Shown here piece by piece: positions 16,764 through 23,101 of a stretch of 23,101 nucleotides of DNA (within the stretch, counting starts at the first letter, position 1; each line of letters begins with the position of its first letter). Location of the stretch: positions 1 through 23,101 of the forward strand of contig PKUI01000225.1 of NCBI GenBank assembly GCA_002869605.1, written 5' to 3'. Position numbers and translations under genes: made by a program. Source of the DNA: Desulfuromonas sp. GTDB taxonomy: Bacteria > Desulfobacterota > Desulfuromonadia > Desulfuromonadales > SZUA-401. The notes below the pieces were generated by a model that was not told the DNA's origin, searched no databases, and saw only the letters and a program-made list of their open reading frames with translations.

Positions 16764-16792
16764 TTGCCAAGTCCGTAAGTTCGATCTATAAC
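16764..16792 (+). promoter_or_regulatory. Sigma-70 promoter for tRNA-Arg
   Basis: TTGCCA (16764-16769) and TATAAC (16787-16792) are separated by 17 bases, and each matches its consensus hexamer at five of six positions. Transcription would start near 16799, about 6 bases before the mature tRNA. Confidence 0.75.
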
Positions 16793-16804
16793 ATTCATCC
16801 CTTT

Positions 16805-16881
16805 GGCCCCGTAGCTCAGCTGGATAGAGCAACCGCCTCCTAAGCGGTAGGCCGGGCGTTCGAATCGCCCCGGGGCCGCCA
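16805..16881 (+). tRNA. tRNA-Arg (anticodon CCT)
   Basis: The cloverleaf is complete. The acceptor stem is GGCCCCG with CGGGGCC, the D arm GCTC/GAGC with a 9-base loop, and the anticodon arm ACCGC/GCGGT with loop CTCCTAA, giving anticodon CCT. The variable loop is AGGCC, and the T arm GGGCG/CGCCC with loop TTCGAAT. Discriminator G and CCA are encoded, for 77 bases in all. It reads the rare arginine codon AGG. Confidence 0.96.
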
Positions 16882-16886
16882 GTAGT

Positions 16887-16921
16887 AACAGCCACTTGAA
16901 CATTATGTTTGAGTGGCTGTT
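16887..16921 (+). terminator. Long hairpin directly after tRNA-Arg
   Basis: The segment folds into a nearly continuous 17-pair stem with two G-U pairs around position 16904. The outer ten pairs are AACAGCCACT with AGTGGCTGTT. It begins 6 bases after the tRNA. The following sequence (TGTGTTATGG) is only weakly U-rich, so it may be an atypical terminator or a processing element. Confidence 0.55.
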
Positions 16922-17140
16922 GTGTTATGGGCAGCATATATTTGGCATTTTTTTAGTAACAACTTAAACGGCGACTCAGGGGAAAGCATATACGCATAAA
17001 GTAGGTTGTTTAATTAAAAAGGTTGATTGCTTAGTACATATCGTATACAAAATTGAAAAAAGTCAATCATTTTCATGGCTTAATATCTATATAGTGACAT
17101 TGATTAATAGATGGATTTAATTTGAATTCCGGAGGATGTG
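16922..17140 (+). other. AT-rich intergenic region ahead of the T2SS operon
   Basis: No gene is supported here. The stretch is clearly more AT-rich than its surroundings and presumably carries the T2SS promoter. TATACA at 17044-17049 and TATATA at 17088-17093 are -10-like, but neither has a well-spaced -35 (TTGATT at 17023 is 15 bases from the former). AGCATATA occurs twice, at 16933-16940 and 16985-16992. The gspG ribosome site GGAGG is at 17131-17135. Confidence 0.6.
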
Positions 17141-17560
17141 ATGAAATTTCAATCTGAGAAGGGTTTTACATTCATTGAAATTATGGTTGTGGTCATCATT
17201 CTGGGAGTCTTGGCCGCAATTGTCTTGCCGAAATTCACCGGGCGTACCCAGGAGGCGCGTATTAACGCTGCCGAGAGTCAAGTCGGGGTCTTTGCCACGG
17301 CACTTGATGCGTATGAACTCGATAATGGTGGTTACCCGACTACGGAGCAGGGGTTGTCAGCTTTGAGCCAGGAACCGACTGTTCCTCCAACGCCTACGCG
17401 ATGGAAGGGTCCTTATTTGCAAAAAGCAGTCGGTCCGGATCCCTGGGGTGGAGAGTACCAGTACAAAAGCCCTGGACAACGTAATCCCCGTTCTTATGAT
17501 CTGCTCTCATACGGGCCCGACAAACGGGAAGGGGGAGGGGACGACATCACCAATTGGTGA
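17141..17560 (+). CDS. gspG: Type II secretion major pseudopilin GspG
   Basis: GspG is the main subunit of the T2SS pseudopilus, which pushes substrates toward the secretin. The 139-residue precursor has a short prepilin leader ending in KG, then F+1-TFIE with Glu at +5 and a hydrophobic helix IMVVVIILGVLAAIVLPKF. PrePeptidase GspO/PilD should cut after Gly8. The C-terminal half contains the GspG-specific DNGGYPTTEQGLSAL, the DPWGGEYQYKSPG segment and the calcium-loop region YDLLSYGPDKREGGGDD. ATG 17141 is preferred over the in-frame GTG at 17138, because GGAGG (17131-17135) then lies 5 bases ahead. It is the first T2SS gene after the AT-rich gap and so probably opens the operon. The next gene begins at or shortly after its stop. 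Confidence 0.95.
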   Translation: MKFQSEKGFTFIEIMVVVIILGVLAAIVLPKFTGRTQEARINAAESQVGVFATALDAYELDNGGYPTTEQGLSALSQEPTVPPTPTRWKGPYLQKAVGPDPWGGEYQYKSPGQRNPRSYDLLSYGPDKREGGGDDITNW

Positions 17561-17583
17561 TCTTTCTTAACTCTGGCCGAACG

Positions 17584-18159
17584 ATGCTTTGGGATCAAAG
17601 AGGGTTTACCCTCCTGGAGATTTTGCTCGCAGTAACGCTGCTTGGCTTGGTGGTCGGTATCGGAATGAGTAGTCTGCATGCCGGCATCGATAGTTACTCC
17701 AGGGTCTCAAGTCATAGTTTTTTATTGCAGGAGGCCAGGGGAGGGCTGCTGCTTCTGCAGGAGGATCTTAGGGGGATCGCCCCCGTCTATGAACCCTTCA
17801 TTAACTGCTCAGCGGATCTATTTACTTACCAGGTCTGGGATGAAGAACAGAGCGCGCTGCTGCCGGTTTCATACCACTTCTCGGACGGGGGACTTGTGCG
17901 GACCAAAGGGGACGTTACGGAGGATATCCAGCCGCAGCGTGTGGTGATTATGGAGCACGCTGTTAGCGGGGCGTTCAGCTATCACGTTGACGGTAACTGG
18001 ACGGATGGAGATCCGCAGAACAAAGGGTGCTCAGCTGACGCTCTGGCTTTATCCGTCGACCTCATGCGCGATGAGGATCATTTTTTTGTTGAGACGGCCA
18101 TGCGGCTGTCGGGAATACACCATGCCGGTAAAGACGCGAAGAACTCACAGTTGCAGTGA
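17584..18159 (+). CDS. Minor pseudopilin, GspJ-like
   Basis: The 191-residue protein has a clear prepilin signal: MLWDQRG, cleavage after Gly7, then FTLLE with Glu at +5 and the helix ILLAVTLLGLVVGIGM. The length, the helix SFLLQEARGGLLLLQEDLRG and the position directly before gspK suggest GspJ, which caps the pseudopilus with GspK and GspI. GspH or a divergent GspI cannot be excluded from motifs alone. ATG 17584 gives a normal short leader. GTG 17557, whose GTGA overlaps the gspG stop, and TTG 17554 are in-frame alternatives; none has a good ribosome site. Its 3' end overlaps the probable gspK start by 38 bases. No separate gspH or gspI lies between gspG and this gene. Confidence 0.7.
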   Translation: MLWDQRGFTLLEILLAVTLLGLVVGIGMSSLHAGIDSYSRVSSHSFLLQEARGGLLLLQEDLRGIAPVYEPFINCSADLFTYQVWDEEQSALLPVSYHFSDGGLVRTKGDVTEDIQPQRVVIMEHAVSGAFSYHVDGNWTDGDPQNKGCSADALALSVDLMRDEDHFFVETAMRLSGIHHAGKDAKNSQLQ

Positions 18160-19048
18160 GCAGGGTTATGCGTTGTTGCTGGTCTTGTGGGTTCTGGCAG
18201 TGATGTCGGCCTTTGCTGTCACGGTCGCCAAGATGGCCAACAGCAATGTCAAGGCGACCGAATATCTGCTCGAGGAGATAACCAACGAGAACCGGTTGCG
18301 CAGCGGTTTTAATTTTATAGCGGCGCAACTTCGAGGTTCACCCGGGTTGGGGGCAGAGTCAAAATACCGCGCGATTCGCGGAGATGACCTCGGCTGGTGG
18401 TTGGTGCAGCCCGAGCCGTGGCGGTCCGAAAAGCTCTCGGTTGACCCTGGTCAACCCCTGGCCGACCTGCCTAGGGTAGAAGGTGCCTTCTACTGCGAAA
18501 TCCGGGCGGAGGATGCCAAGTTGCCTCTGCAGCGACTCGATAAGGAGATACTCCAAAACTTTCAGTCGCTGTCACACGCGCAGGCAGAGCAGCTCGCATC
18601 GGTTATCAAACTGAAGTCGCGAAAAAAAGAACCGCTATCACTCTACGAACTGGCGTCTAAGGTTGCACTCGATACGAAAACGTTGTTCGGGGACGAGGGT
18701 GAGCCGGGGTTGACAGAAGTTGTCACTCCGTTCTCTTCAGGGAAGGTTTATCTGAACGGCGCCAGTCAGGAGACCCTGGCAATGTTACCCATGGTCGGTG
18801 ATGTGGTCGCGAGAGAAATCGCCGAGCGGATTGCCTATGGGCACCCTTTCGAACGGGTCGAGGATTTACAGCAAGTTCTCGGGGTCACGCCGAAAATGTA
18901 TAAGTCACTCAAGGACTGGGTGACGGTGAAGTCGGAATATTACCAGCTGATAATTGTCAGTGCCGAGGGGCCGCAGCACGGTGCGATCGAAGGGGTCGTG
19001 CATGTTGGCGCCGATACGCTTGAGGTTGTTTTTCTCAAAGAGGGATGA
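18122..19048 (+). CDS. gspK: Type II secretion minor pseudopilin GspK
   Basis: GspK is the large pseudopilin at the tip of the T2SS pseudopilus. The 308-residue precursor has a positively charged leader (MPVKTRRTHSCSEQG), cleavage after Gly15, and the hydrophobic helix YALLLVLWVLAVMSAFAVTV. Like other GspK proteins it lacks Glu at +5. A large soluble domain follows. It includes AEDAKLPLQRLDKE and a helix-hairpin-helix/SAM-like part (about residues 215-285; YLNGASQETLAMLPMVGDVV, ERVEDLQQVLGVTPKMYKSL), typical of GspK. ATG 18122 lies inside the preceding gene in another frame and is preferred because the leader fits. Longer in-frame starts, such as the one at 17987, would add residues read from the other gene's coding region. 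gspL starts 4 bases after the stop. Confidence 0.92.
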   Translation: MPVKTRRTHSCSEQGYALLLVLWVLAVMSAFAVTVAKMANSNVKATEYLLEEITNENRLRSGFNFIAAQLRGSPGLGAESKYRAIRGDDLGWWLVQPEPWRSEKLSVDPGQPLADLPRVEGAFYCEIRAEDAKLPLQRLDKEILQNFQSLSHAQAEQLASVIKLKSRKKEPLSLYELASKVALDTKTLFGDEGEPGLTEVVTPFSSGKVYLNGASQETLAMLPMVGDVVAREIAERIAYGHPFERVEDLQQVLGVTPKMYKSLKDWVTVKSEYYQLIIVSAEGPQHGAIEGVVHVGADTLEVVFLKEG

Positions 19049-19052
19049 TCAC

Positions 19053-20306
19053 GTGGCAGTTGGTTTAAGAATGATTGGCAATGATAAGTCCTGGGTCGAG
19101 GCAGCTGTTCGCGGCTCGCGGCTACAGGTCAAATTGGCCGATAAAGGGGCAAGGCCGGGGAAACGTCTGGATAAGGCGACACTCGGTTTGCCCCTTTTTT
19201 CATTTGAAATTGAAGGGCGCATTCTGCCCGAGATGAGTAAGGGGGCCTTGGGCAAGGTCTTAAAGTTGCAGCGAGCTCACACCGATGTAGGGGCGCACGT
19301 TTCTCAGCGAGCTGTCAAGGGCCGCAAGGGGTGGAACGTTCTCCAGGTTACGACCACTGAGATGCCCGATCACAAGGCACGAGGGGTCGTGCCCGAGCCC
19401 TTGGCGCTTTTCTCTCTGGCCGATCAGGCGTCTCTTCTCGAAGAGGGGAAACGCACGCTGGTTGTTTCTAGCTGGGAGGACGAGGTTCAAACTCTAATGC
19501 TCGATGGTCGCGAGGTCGTGTTCATGCGTACCCTCAAACAGCCCGGTCAACTGCTCGGGACCTTGCGCCTTTCATCTCAAGCTGTTTATCTCCAAGATGA
19601 GCGACAATTGCTCGATGTCGACCGGATCTATCTGCTGGGTGATTGCGAATCAGAGCTTCACAATATCAGTCAGGTCTTCGCCGCTCAGCCATGCCCGCCT
19701 GTAGTGATCTGTGGCAGTTCCAAGATCTCCTCCCAGGGGGACCCGATCGCGCTTGGTCTGGCACTGCTCGATCTGCGCGACCCCGTGGTGAGCGGGTGGA
19801 ATGTTGCAGGGGGAGTATCGCAGGGGGCGGCCTCGCTGAAGCGCCTGCTAACCTTGGCTCTTCCGCTCCTGCTTCTGGTGCTAATCGCTAACGGGGTCGC
19901 CGAATATCGAATGCGTCAATCTGAACTGGCGGGTCTCACGGGACAGTTGGCAGCCCTTGAACCACGCTTCCAGCAACAGGGGCTCATGGAAAGAAACGTG
20001 ACCCAGTTGCAGGAGCTGCTTAATGACAGCGGTGCCGAGTACCTGAGTCCCGAGGCGTGGTTCGATATCTTCGAGGCGCTAGGCGAATTACGCCCGGACG
20101 GTTTGAAGGTATCGAGTATCGCTGGAAAAACCTACGACGCGGTGATCGTAAACGGCTATGCCGAAAAGTACGAAGATGTGAACTCTTTTCTCAGCGATCT
20201 GGAAGAGGATGATCGTTTCGAGAGTGCCACCCTGGTTCATACCAATACCCGCAGCGGTAAGGTGACCTTCCAGCTACGGCTAAAAATGGCGCGGAGAACG
20301 CCATGA
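19053..20306 (+). CDS. gspL: Type II secretion inner-membrane platform protein GspL
   Basis: GspL joins the GspE ATPase in the cytoplasm to GspM and the pseudopilus in the periplasm. The 417-residue protein divides as expected. It has a cytoplasmic, actin-like (PilM-type) part of about 260 residues and a transmembrane helix near 266-285 (LLTLALPLLLLVLIANGVAE). A periplasmic coiled coil follows, then a PilN/ferredoxin-like domain (EAWFDIFEALGELRPDGLKV, ESATLVHTNTRSGKVTFQLR). Primary sequence of the first part is divergent, so the call rests on topology, length and neighbours. GTG 19053 is the start: AGAGGGA (19039-19045) lies 7 bases ahead. A longer frame extends into gspK but lacks such a signal. 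Its stop overlaps the next ATG (ATGA), implying coupled translation. Confidence 0.85.
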   Translation: MAVGLRMIGNDKSWVEAAVRGSRLQVKLADKGARPGKRLDKATLGLPLFSFEIEGRILPEMSKGALGKVLKLQRAHTDVGAHVSQRAVKGRKGWNVLQVTTTEMPDHKARGVVPEPLALFSLADQASLLEEGKRTLVVSSWEDEVQTLMLDGREVVFMRTLKQPGQLLGTLRLSSQAVYLQDERQLLDVDRIYLLGDCESELHNISQVFAAQPCPPVVICGSSKISSQGDPIALGLALLDLRDPVVSGWNVAGGVSQGAASLKRLLTLALPLLLLVLIANGVAEYRMRQSELAGLTGQLAALEPRFQQQGLMERNVTQLQELLNDSGAEYLSPEAWFDIFEALGELRPDGLKVSSIAGKTYDAVIVNGYAEKYEDVNSFLSDLEEDDRFESATLVHTNTRSGKVTFQLRLKMARRTP

Positions 20307-21556
20307 AGCTTGCAACCAAGGATACCCGGGCCCTTATTGTCCTGGGGACTTTTCTTGCCTGCGCGGGGCTCTATCACTACGTGGTCGATCCAATGATGCT
20401 GCAATGGCACAAGATGGGTCTAGAACTGCAGCAGAAAAAAAAGGATCTCCAGCAAATGCGGCGCAAGATCCGTGAGTATCGGAGCTGGGAGCACGATTAC
20501 CAGCGACTGTCTGAGGTTGCGTGGGATATCCAGGAAGAGATGAACGTTCCTCCCCTCGATGCCGATCTGGCAACGCGCATCAAAGCCATCCTTTCTGCGG
20601 CCAGCCGTGCCGGGGTCAAGGTCGAGGCGTTACGGCCGTTAAGTCGTTTGCTCGCTGATGGGAAAACCTATGTCAGCGAGAGCTTCGCTTTAGAGGGGGA
20701 GGTCGTTCCTGCGGGGTTTACGGCGTTGCTGCAAAACCTCAAGGGGATGCACGTCGATGAACTCAGTTTTTCTGCTGGGGGGACCAGCACAACCAACTAC
20801 AAATTTCATATGCAGCTGACTTCACTACCCAAGTGGGAACTCGAAGGCATCACCCCGCCGGCTGAAACGGCTGAGTCTAAAGCGTTTGATCTCAAGGAGA
20901 ACCCTTTTCAGGTACGTCGTATCGAAACTCCGCCGGTTTCCGTTTTGCCTCCCGCGATGAGCGATGATGAACGGACCGAGCCGACTCCTGTCGAGGAGCA
21001 CGGTTTGAATCTCGCAGGATTGACCCTGGTAGGGATAAACCAGATAGGGAATCAACGGGTAGCGGTGATCGTCGAGGCCAGCAGCGGTGACGATTTGTTC
21101 CTGCTTGAAGGGGATGCATACCAGGAGCTAACAGTCAGCAGCATCTCCGCCGAAAAAATTGTTTTTACAAATGCTCAAGGTGAAACCGGTGAGCTGCAAC
21201 TCGTGGCAGCAGACACCGGTGTCGCTGCACTCTTTGATCGTCAACAGCCGGAAGATGATGGTCAATCTCAGCGACATGCTCAAGGCCGCCTGGGACTTCA
21301 TGTGAAGCCACTGACGTCTGCGCTGGCGAAAGAGCGTGGTGTTGCGCTCGAGAGCGGCTTATTGGTGCTGGCCGGGCGTGGTGATTTCCCGGGCATTCAA
21401 ACCGGCGACGTGGTGGTGGGGCTTAATGGCGTCAACGTGGCCTCACTGAAAAATGCTGCAGAGGTCATGTACACGGTTGCTCCGGGGGATCTGGTACAGG
21501 TCGATATCGTGCGTTCGGGTGAGTCCCAGCGGGTCTCGTTACCTGCCATTCAATGA
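20303..21556 (+). CDS. GspM-GspC-like fusion: PilO/GspM region + HR + PDZ
   Basis: The 417-residue product combines two T2SS proteins. Residues 1-175 look like GspM/PilO: a short cytoplasmic tail, one membrane helix (about 10-28), a charged coiled coil (about 35-75, LELQQKKKDLQQMRRKIREY) and an alpha/beta ferredoxin-like domain. An acidic, Pro-rich linker (about 176-233) follows. Residues 236-302 resemble the GspC homology region (LAGLTLVGINQIGNQRVAVI, LFLLEGDAYQELTVSSISAE), which in classical T2SS contacts the N0 domain of GspD. Residues 328-415 form a PDZ domain (SGLLVLAGRGDFPGIQTGDV, VVGLNGVNVASLKNAAEVMY). Classical GspC has its own membrane helix; here the GspM part supplies it. The start overlaps the gspL stop. 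gspD follows after 28 bases, matching the usual C-D adjacency. Confidence 0.85.
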   Translation: MKLATKDTRALIVLGTFLACAGLYHYVVDPMMLQWHKMGLELQQKKKDLQQMRRKIREYRSWEHDYQRLSEVAWDIQEEMNVPPLDADLATRIKAILSAASRAGVKVEALRPLSRLLADGKTYVSESFALEGEVVPAGFTALLQNLKGMHVDELSFSAGGTSTTNYKFHMQLTSLPKWELEGITPPAETAESKAFDLKENPFQVRRIETPPVSVLPPAMSDDERTEPTPVEEHGLNLAGLTLVGINQIGNQRVAVIVEASSGDDLFLLEGDAYQELTVSSISAEKIVFTNAQGETGELQLVAADTGVAALFDRQQPEDDGQSQRHAQGRLGLHVKPLTSALAKERGVALESGLLVLAGRGDFPGIQTGDVVVGLNGVNVASLKNAAEVMYTVAPGDLVQVDIVRSGESQRVSLPAIQ

Positions 21557-21584
21557 AATACGAGCTTAATTCAGGAGCGGTTCA

Positions 21585-23101
21585 ATGAGAAGAATTTGGG
21601 TTGTCGTGGTGATGTGTAGCTTGCTGTCCTGGAGCTTTCCAGCTTTTGGAGAGGTCGGGCCTGTAAACAACGCATCCCAGACCAAGGTCAAGCTCGATTT
21701 CCGCAATGCGGACCTCAAAACAATGGTCAATTTCATGGCCAAGCTCTACGGGGTGGTGCCGGTACTGCCGGATAACCTTACAGGTAAGGTCAACGTCAGT
21801 GTCAGCAAGCGTGTTCCGCTCGATGAGGGCTACCGGATTGTGCTCGCGGTAATGGAAGCTCACGGCATGACCATGCTCAAGACCGACACCATGCTCAAGG
21901 TCTTCCCCAAGGCCGATGCCGTACAGAAGCCGGTTGACACTTTCTATGGGGACGATCCGGAAAGCGTGCCGGATGAAGACCGCGTGATTACCCACATTGC
22001 ACCGATACATAACATGTCGGCCTCTGACATACTTTCGAGCATTCGCCCGCTGATCTCCTCGACCGGCAACGGTCTGGAGAGCCGCACCACCAACATGATC
22101 ATCCTCACAGACGTTGCCTCAAATATCCGTCGCTTACTGCGAATTATCCATTATCTCGACGTCCCCCAGGGCATGGCCTCTGCCGAGGGCTCTACGCGTG
22201 TCTATGAGATCAAGTACATGAAGGCCAAGGATATCTCTGCGGCGCTCGAAAAAGTGTTGGGGCAGGGTGAACAGAAAGACCGCATAAAAATCACCCCGGT
22301 GGATTCCATTAACGCGGTGGTGATCACCGGCGACATGGAGGTACATGCCCGCGTCAAGGCAACGATCGATGCCCTCGACAAGCGGCGCAAGCAGGTTCTC
22401 ATCCAGGCGCAGATTGTTGAAGTCTCGCTGGGTAAAACCAGCGAAATGGGAGTCCGACTTGATGAAAATGGCTACACCGACACCTTCGGAAACTCTGAGA
22501 AGTACAAGTATACTGCCACCGCAGACTTTCTGAGCTCGTTTAGCGGTAACCCGATCAGTTACAGCCTCTCGCGTATCGGCGATGACTGGCAGGCGACCAT
22601 CAAGGCGGCCGCCAGCAAGGGCAAGGCCAAGATCCTCTCATCTCCACGCATCCTCACCTCGGACAACCAGAAGGCCAAGATCCATGTCGGCCAGGAAGAA
22701 CCGATTGTCAAAAGCACCACCGATGTCGACAACGGCAAGACCGTGAGCGACATCATCTACAAGGATATCGGCATTACCCTGGAGGTGACGCCGCAGATCA
22801 ACGTTGAGCGGGATGTGACCCTCGATGTCGATTTCTCCATTACCAGTATTCTTGGCCAGCGCGAGGCGGCGAACAATTCACCCCGTATCGGCAAGCGCGA
22901 AGCTTCGACCAGCGTCACGGTCATGGATGGCGACACCATCGTCATCGGCGGTCTGATAAAGAGTGAAGATCGTAAGGATCGGGTCGGGATACCGTTGCTC
23001 AAGGATATCCCCTTTCTTGGCGCTCTTTTCGGTTACACCAAGAATGTTGTCGATGAGACCGAATTGCTGGTGTTTCTGACCCCCGATGTCATCGAGACCC
23101 C
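21585..23101 (+). CDS. gspD: Type II secretion secretin GspD (3' end cut off)
   Basis: GspD forms the outer-membrane channel of the T2SS. The 505 visible residues run off the window end. A signal peptide (residues 1-22, ending PAFG) shows no lipobox. N0 spans about 32-105 (VKLDFRNADLKTMVNFMAKL). Two KH-like secretin-N modules follow: 134-195 (NMIILTDVASNIRRLLRIIH) and 203-275 (TRVYEIKYMKAKDISAALEK, NAVVITGDMEVHARVKATID). The secretin beta-barrel part starts near 280: QAQIVEVSLG, AKILSSPRILTSDNQKAKIH, GITLEVTPQIN, DGDTIVIGGLI, VGIPLLKDIPFLGALFGYTK, ELLVFLTPDVIE. Classical GspD has three KH-like modules after N0, so one seems absent. ATG 21585 follows AGGAG (21573-21577) by 7 bases. Only a short C-terminal tail should remain beyond the window. 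gspE and gspF are expected downstream but are not visible. Confidence 0.95.
   Translation, partial: MRRIWVVVVMCSLLSWSFPAFGEVGPVNNASQTKVKLDFRNADLKTMVNFMAKLYGVVPVLPDNLTGKVNVSVSKRVPLDEGYRIVLAVMEAHGMTMLKTDTMLKVFPKADAVQKPVDTFYGDDPESVPDEDRVITHIAPIHNMSASDILSSIRPLISSTGNGLESRTTNMIILTDVASNIRRLLRIIHYLDVPQGMASAEGSTRVYEIKYMKAKDISAALEKVLGQGEQKDRIKITPVDSINAVVITGDMEVHARVKATIDALDKRRKQVLIQAQIVEVSLGKTSEMGVRLDENGYTDTFGNSEKYKYTATADFLSSFSGNPISYSLSRIGDDWQATIKAAASKGKAKILSSPRILTSDNQKAKIHVGQEEPIVKSTTDVDNGKTVSDIIYKDIGITLEVTPQINVERDVTLDVDFSITSILGQREAANNSPRIGKREASTSVTVMDGDTIVIGGLIKSEDRKDRVGIPLLKDIPFLGALFGYTKNVVDETELLVFLTPDVIET

Noticed and set aside
16805..17140. tRNA-Arg as an integration site of a genomic island carrying the T2SS genes
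   Set aside because: No integrase gene and no second copy of the tRNA 3' end are seen in the window, and the T2SS genes share the base composition of their surroundings. The AT-rich gap alone is not enough.

Overview
The window looks like a stretch of chromosome from a Desulfuromonadales-type bacterium (Geobacter, Pelobacter or Desulfuromonas relatives, formerly Deltaproteobacteria). This is inferred from protein character and gene order: ribE-ribBA-ribH-nusB-hom, thrS-infC-rpmI-rplT-pheST-ihfA-merR, surE-pcm-yqaA-nlpD-rpoS, then a type II secretion (T2SS) cluster. All genes are on the + strand and tightly packed. No insertion sequence, CRISPR array, integrase or phage gene was seen.

Layout. 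Bases 1-3249 hold riboflavin biosynthesis (3' end of ribE, the bifunctional ribBA, ribH), then nusB and a small protein that resembles only the N-terminal domain of M17 leucyl aminopeptidases. Bases 3300-4613 encode homoserine dehydrogenase, followed by tRNA-Val(GAC) with its own promoter and a terminator-like hairpin. Bases 4850-11883 are the translation cluster: ThrRS, IF3, L35, L20, a strong terminator, both PheRS subunits and IHF-alpha. IF3 appears to start at an AUA codon. A MerR-family regulator follows (11904-12296). Bases 12313-16214 hold the stationary-phase and stress cluster: surE, pcm, a YqaA/DedA-like membrane protein, an NlpD-like lipoprotein and RpoS, largely with overlapping or abutting start and stop codons. 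apt and a promoter-equipped tRNA-Arg(CCT) end that block.

After an AT-rich intergenic stretch of about 260 bases, the rest (17141-23101) is a T2SS operon in the order gspG, a gspJ-like pseudopilin gene, gspK, gspL, a gspM-like gene, gspD (cut by the window end). The most unusual item is the gspM-like gene. Its product has a GspM/PilO-like membrane and coiled-coil N-terminus, then a GspC-type homology region and a C-terminal PDZ domain, so it looks like a natural GspM-GspC fusion placed directly before the secretin gene. The secretin seems to have only two KH-like modules after N0, one fewer than classical GspD. No gspH or gspI gene is present between gspG and the gspJ-like gene.

How the parts work together. 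The first block makes riboflavin and aspartate-family amino acids. The second builds the translation apparatus and is probably controlled by IF3 and ribosomal-protein feedback. The third repairs proteins, activates cell-wall amidases and supplies the general-stress sigma factor. The last assembles an envelope machine that exports folded proteins through the outer membrane. Family assignments rest on recognised motifs in the translated sequence; no database search was run.
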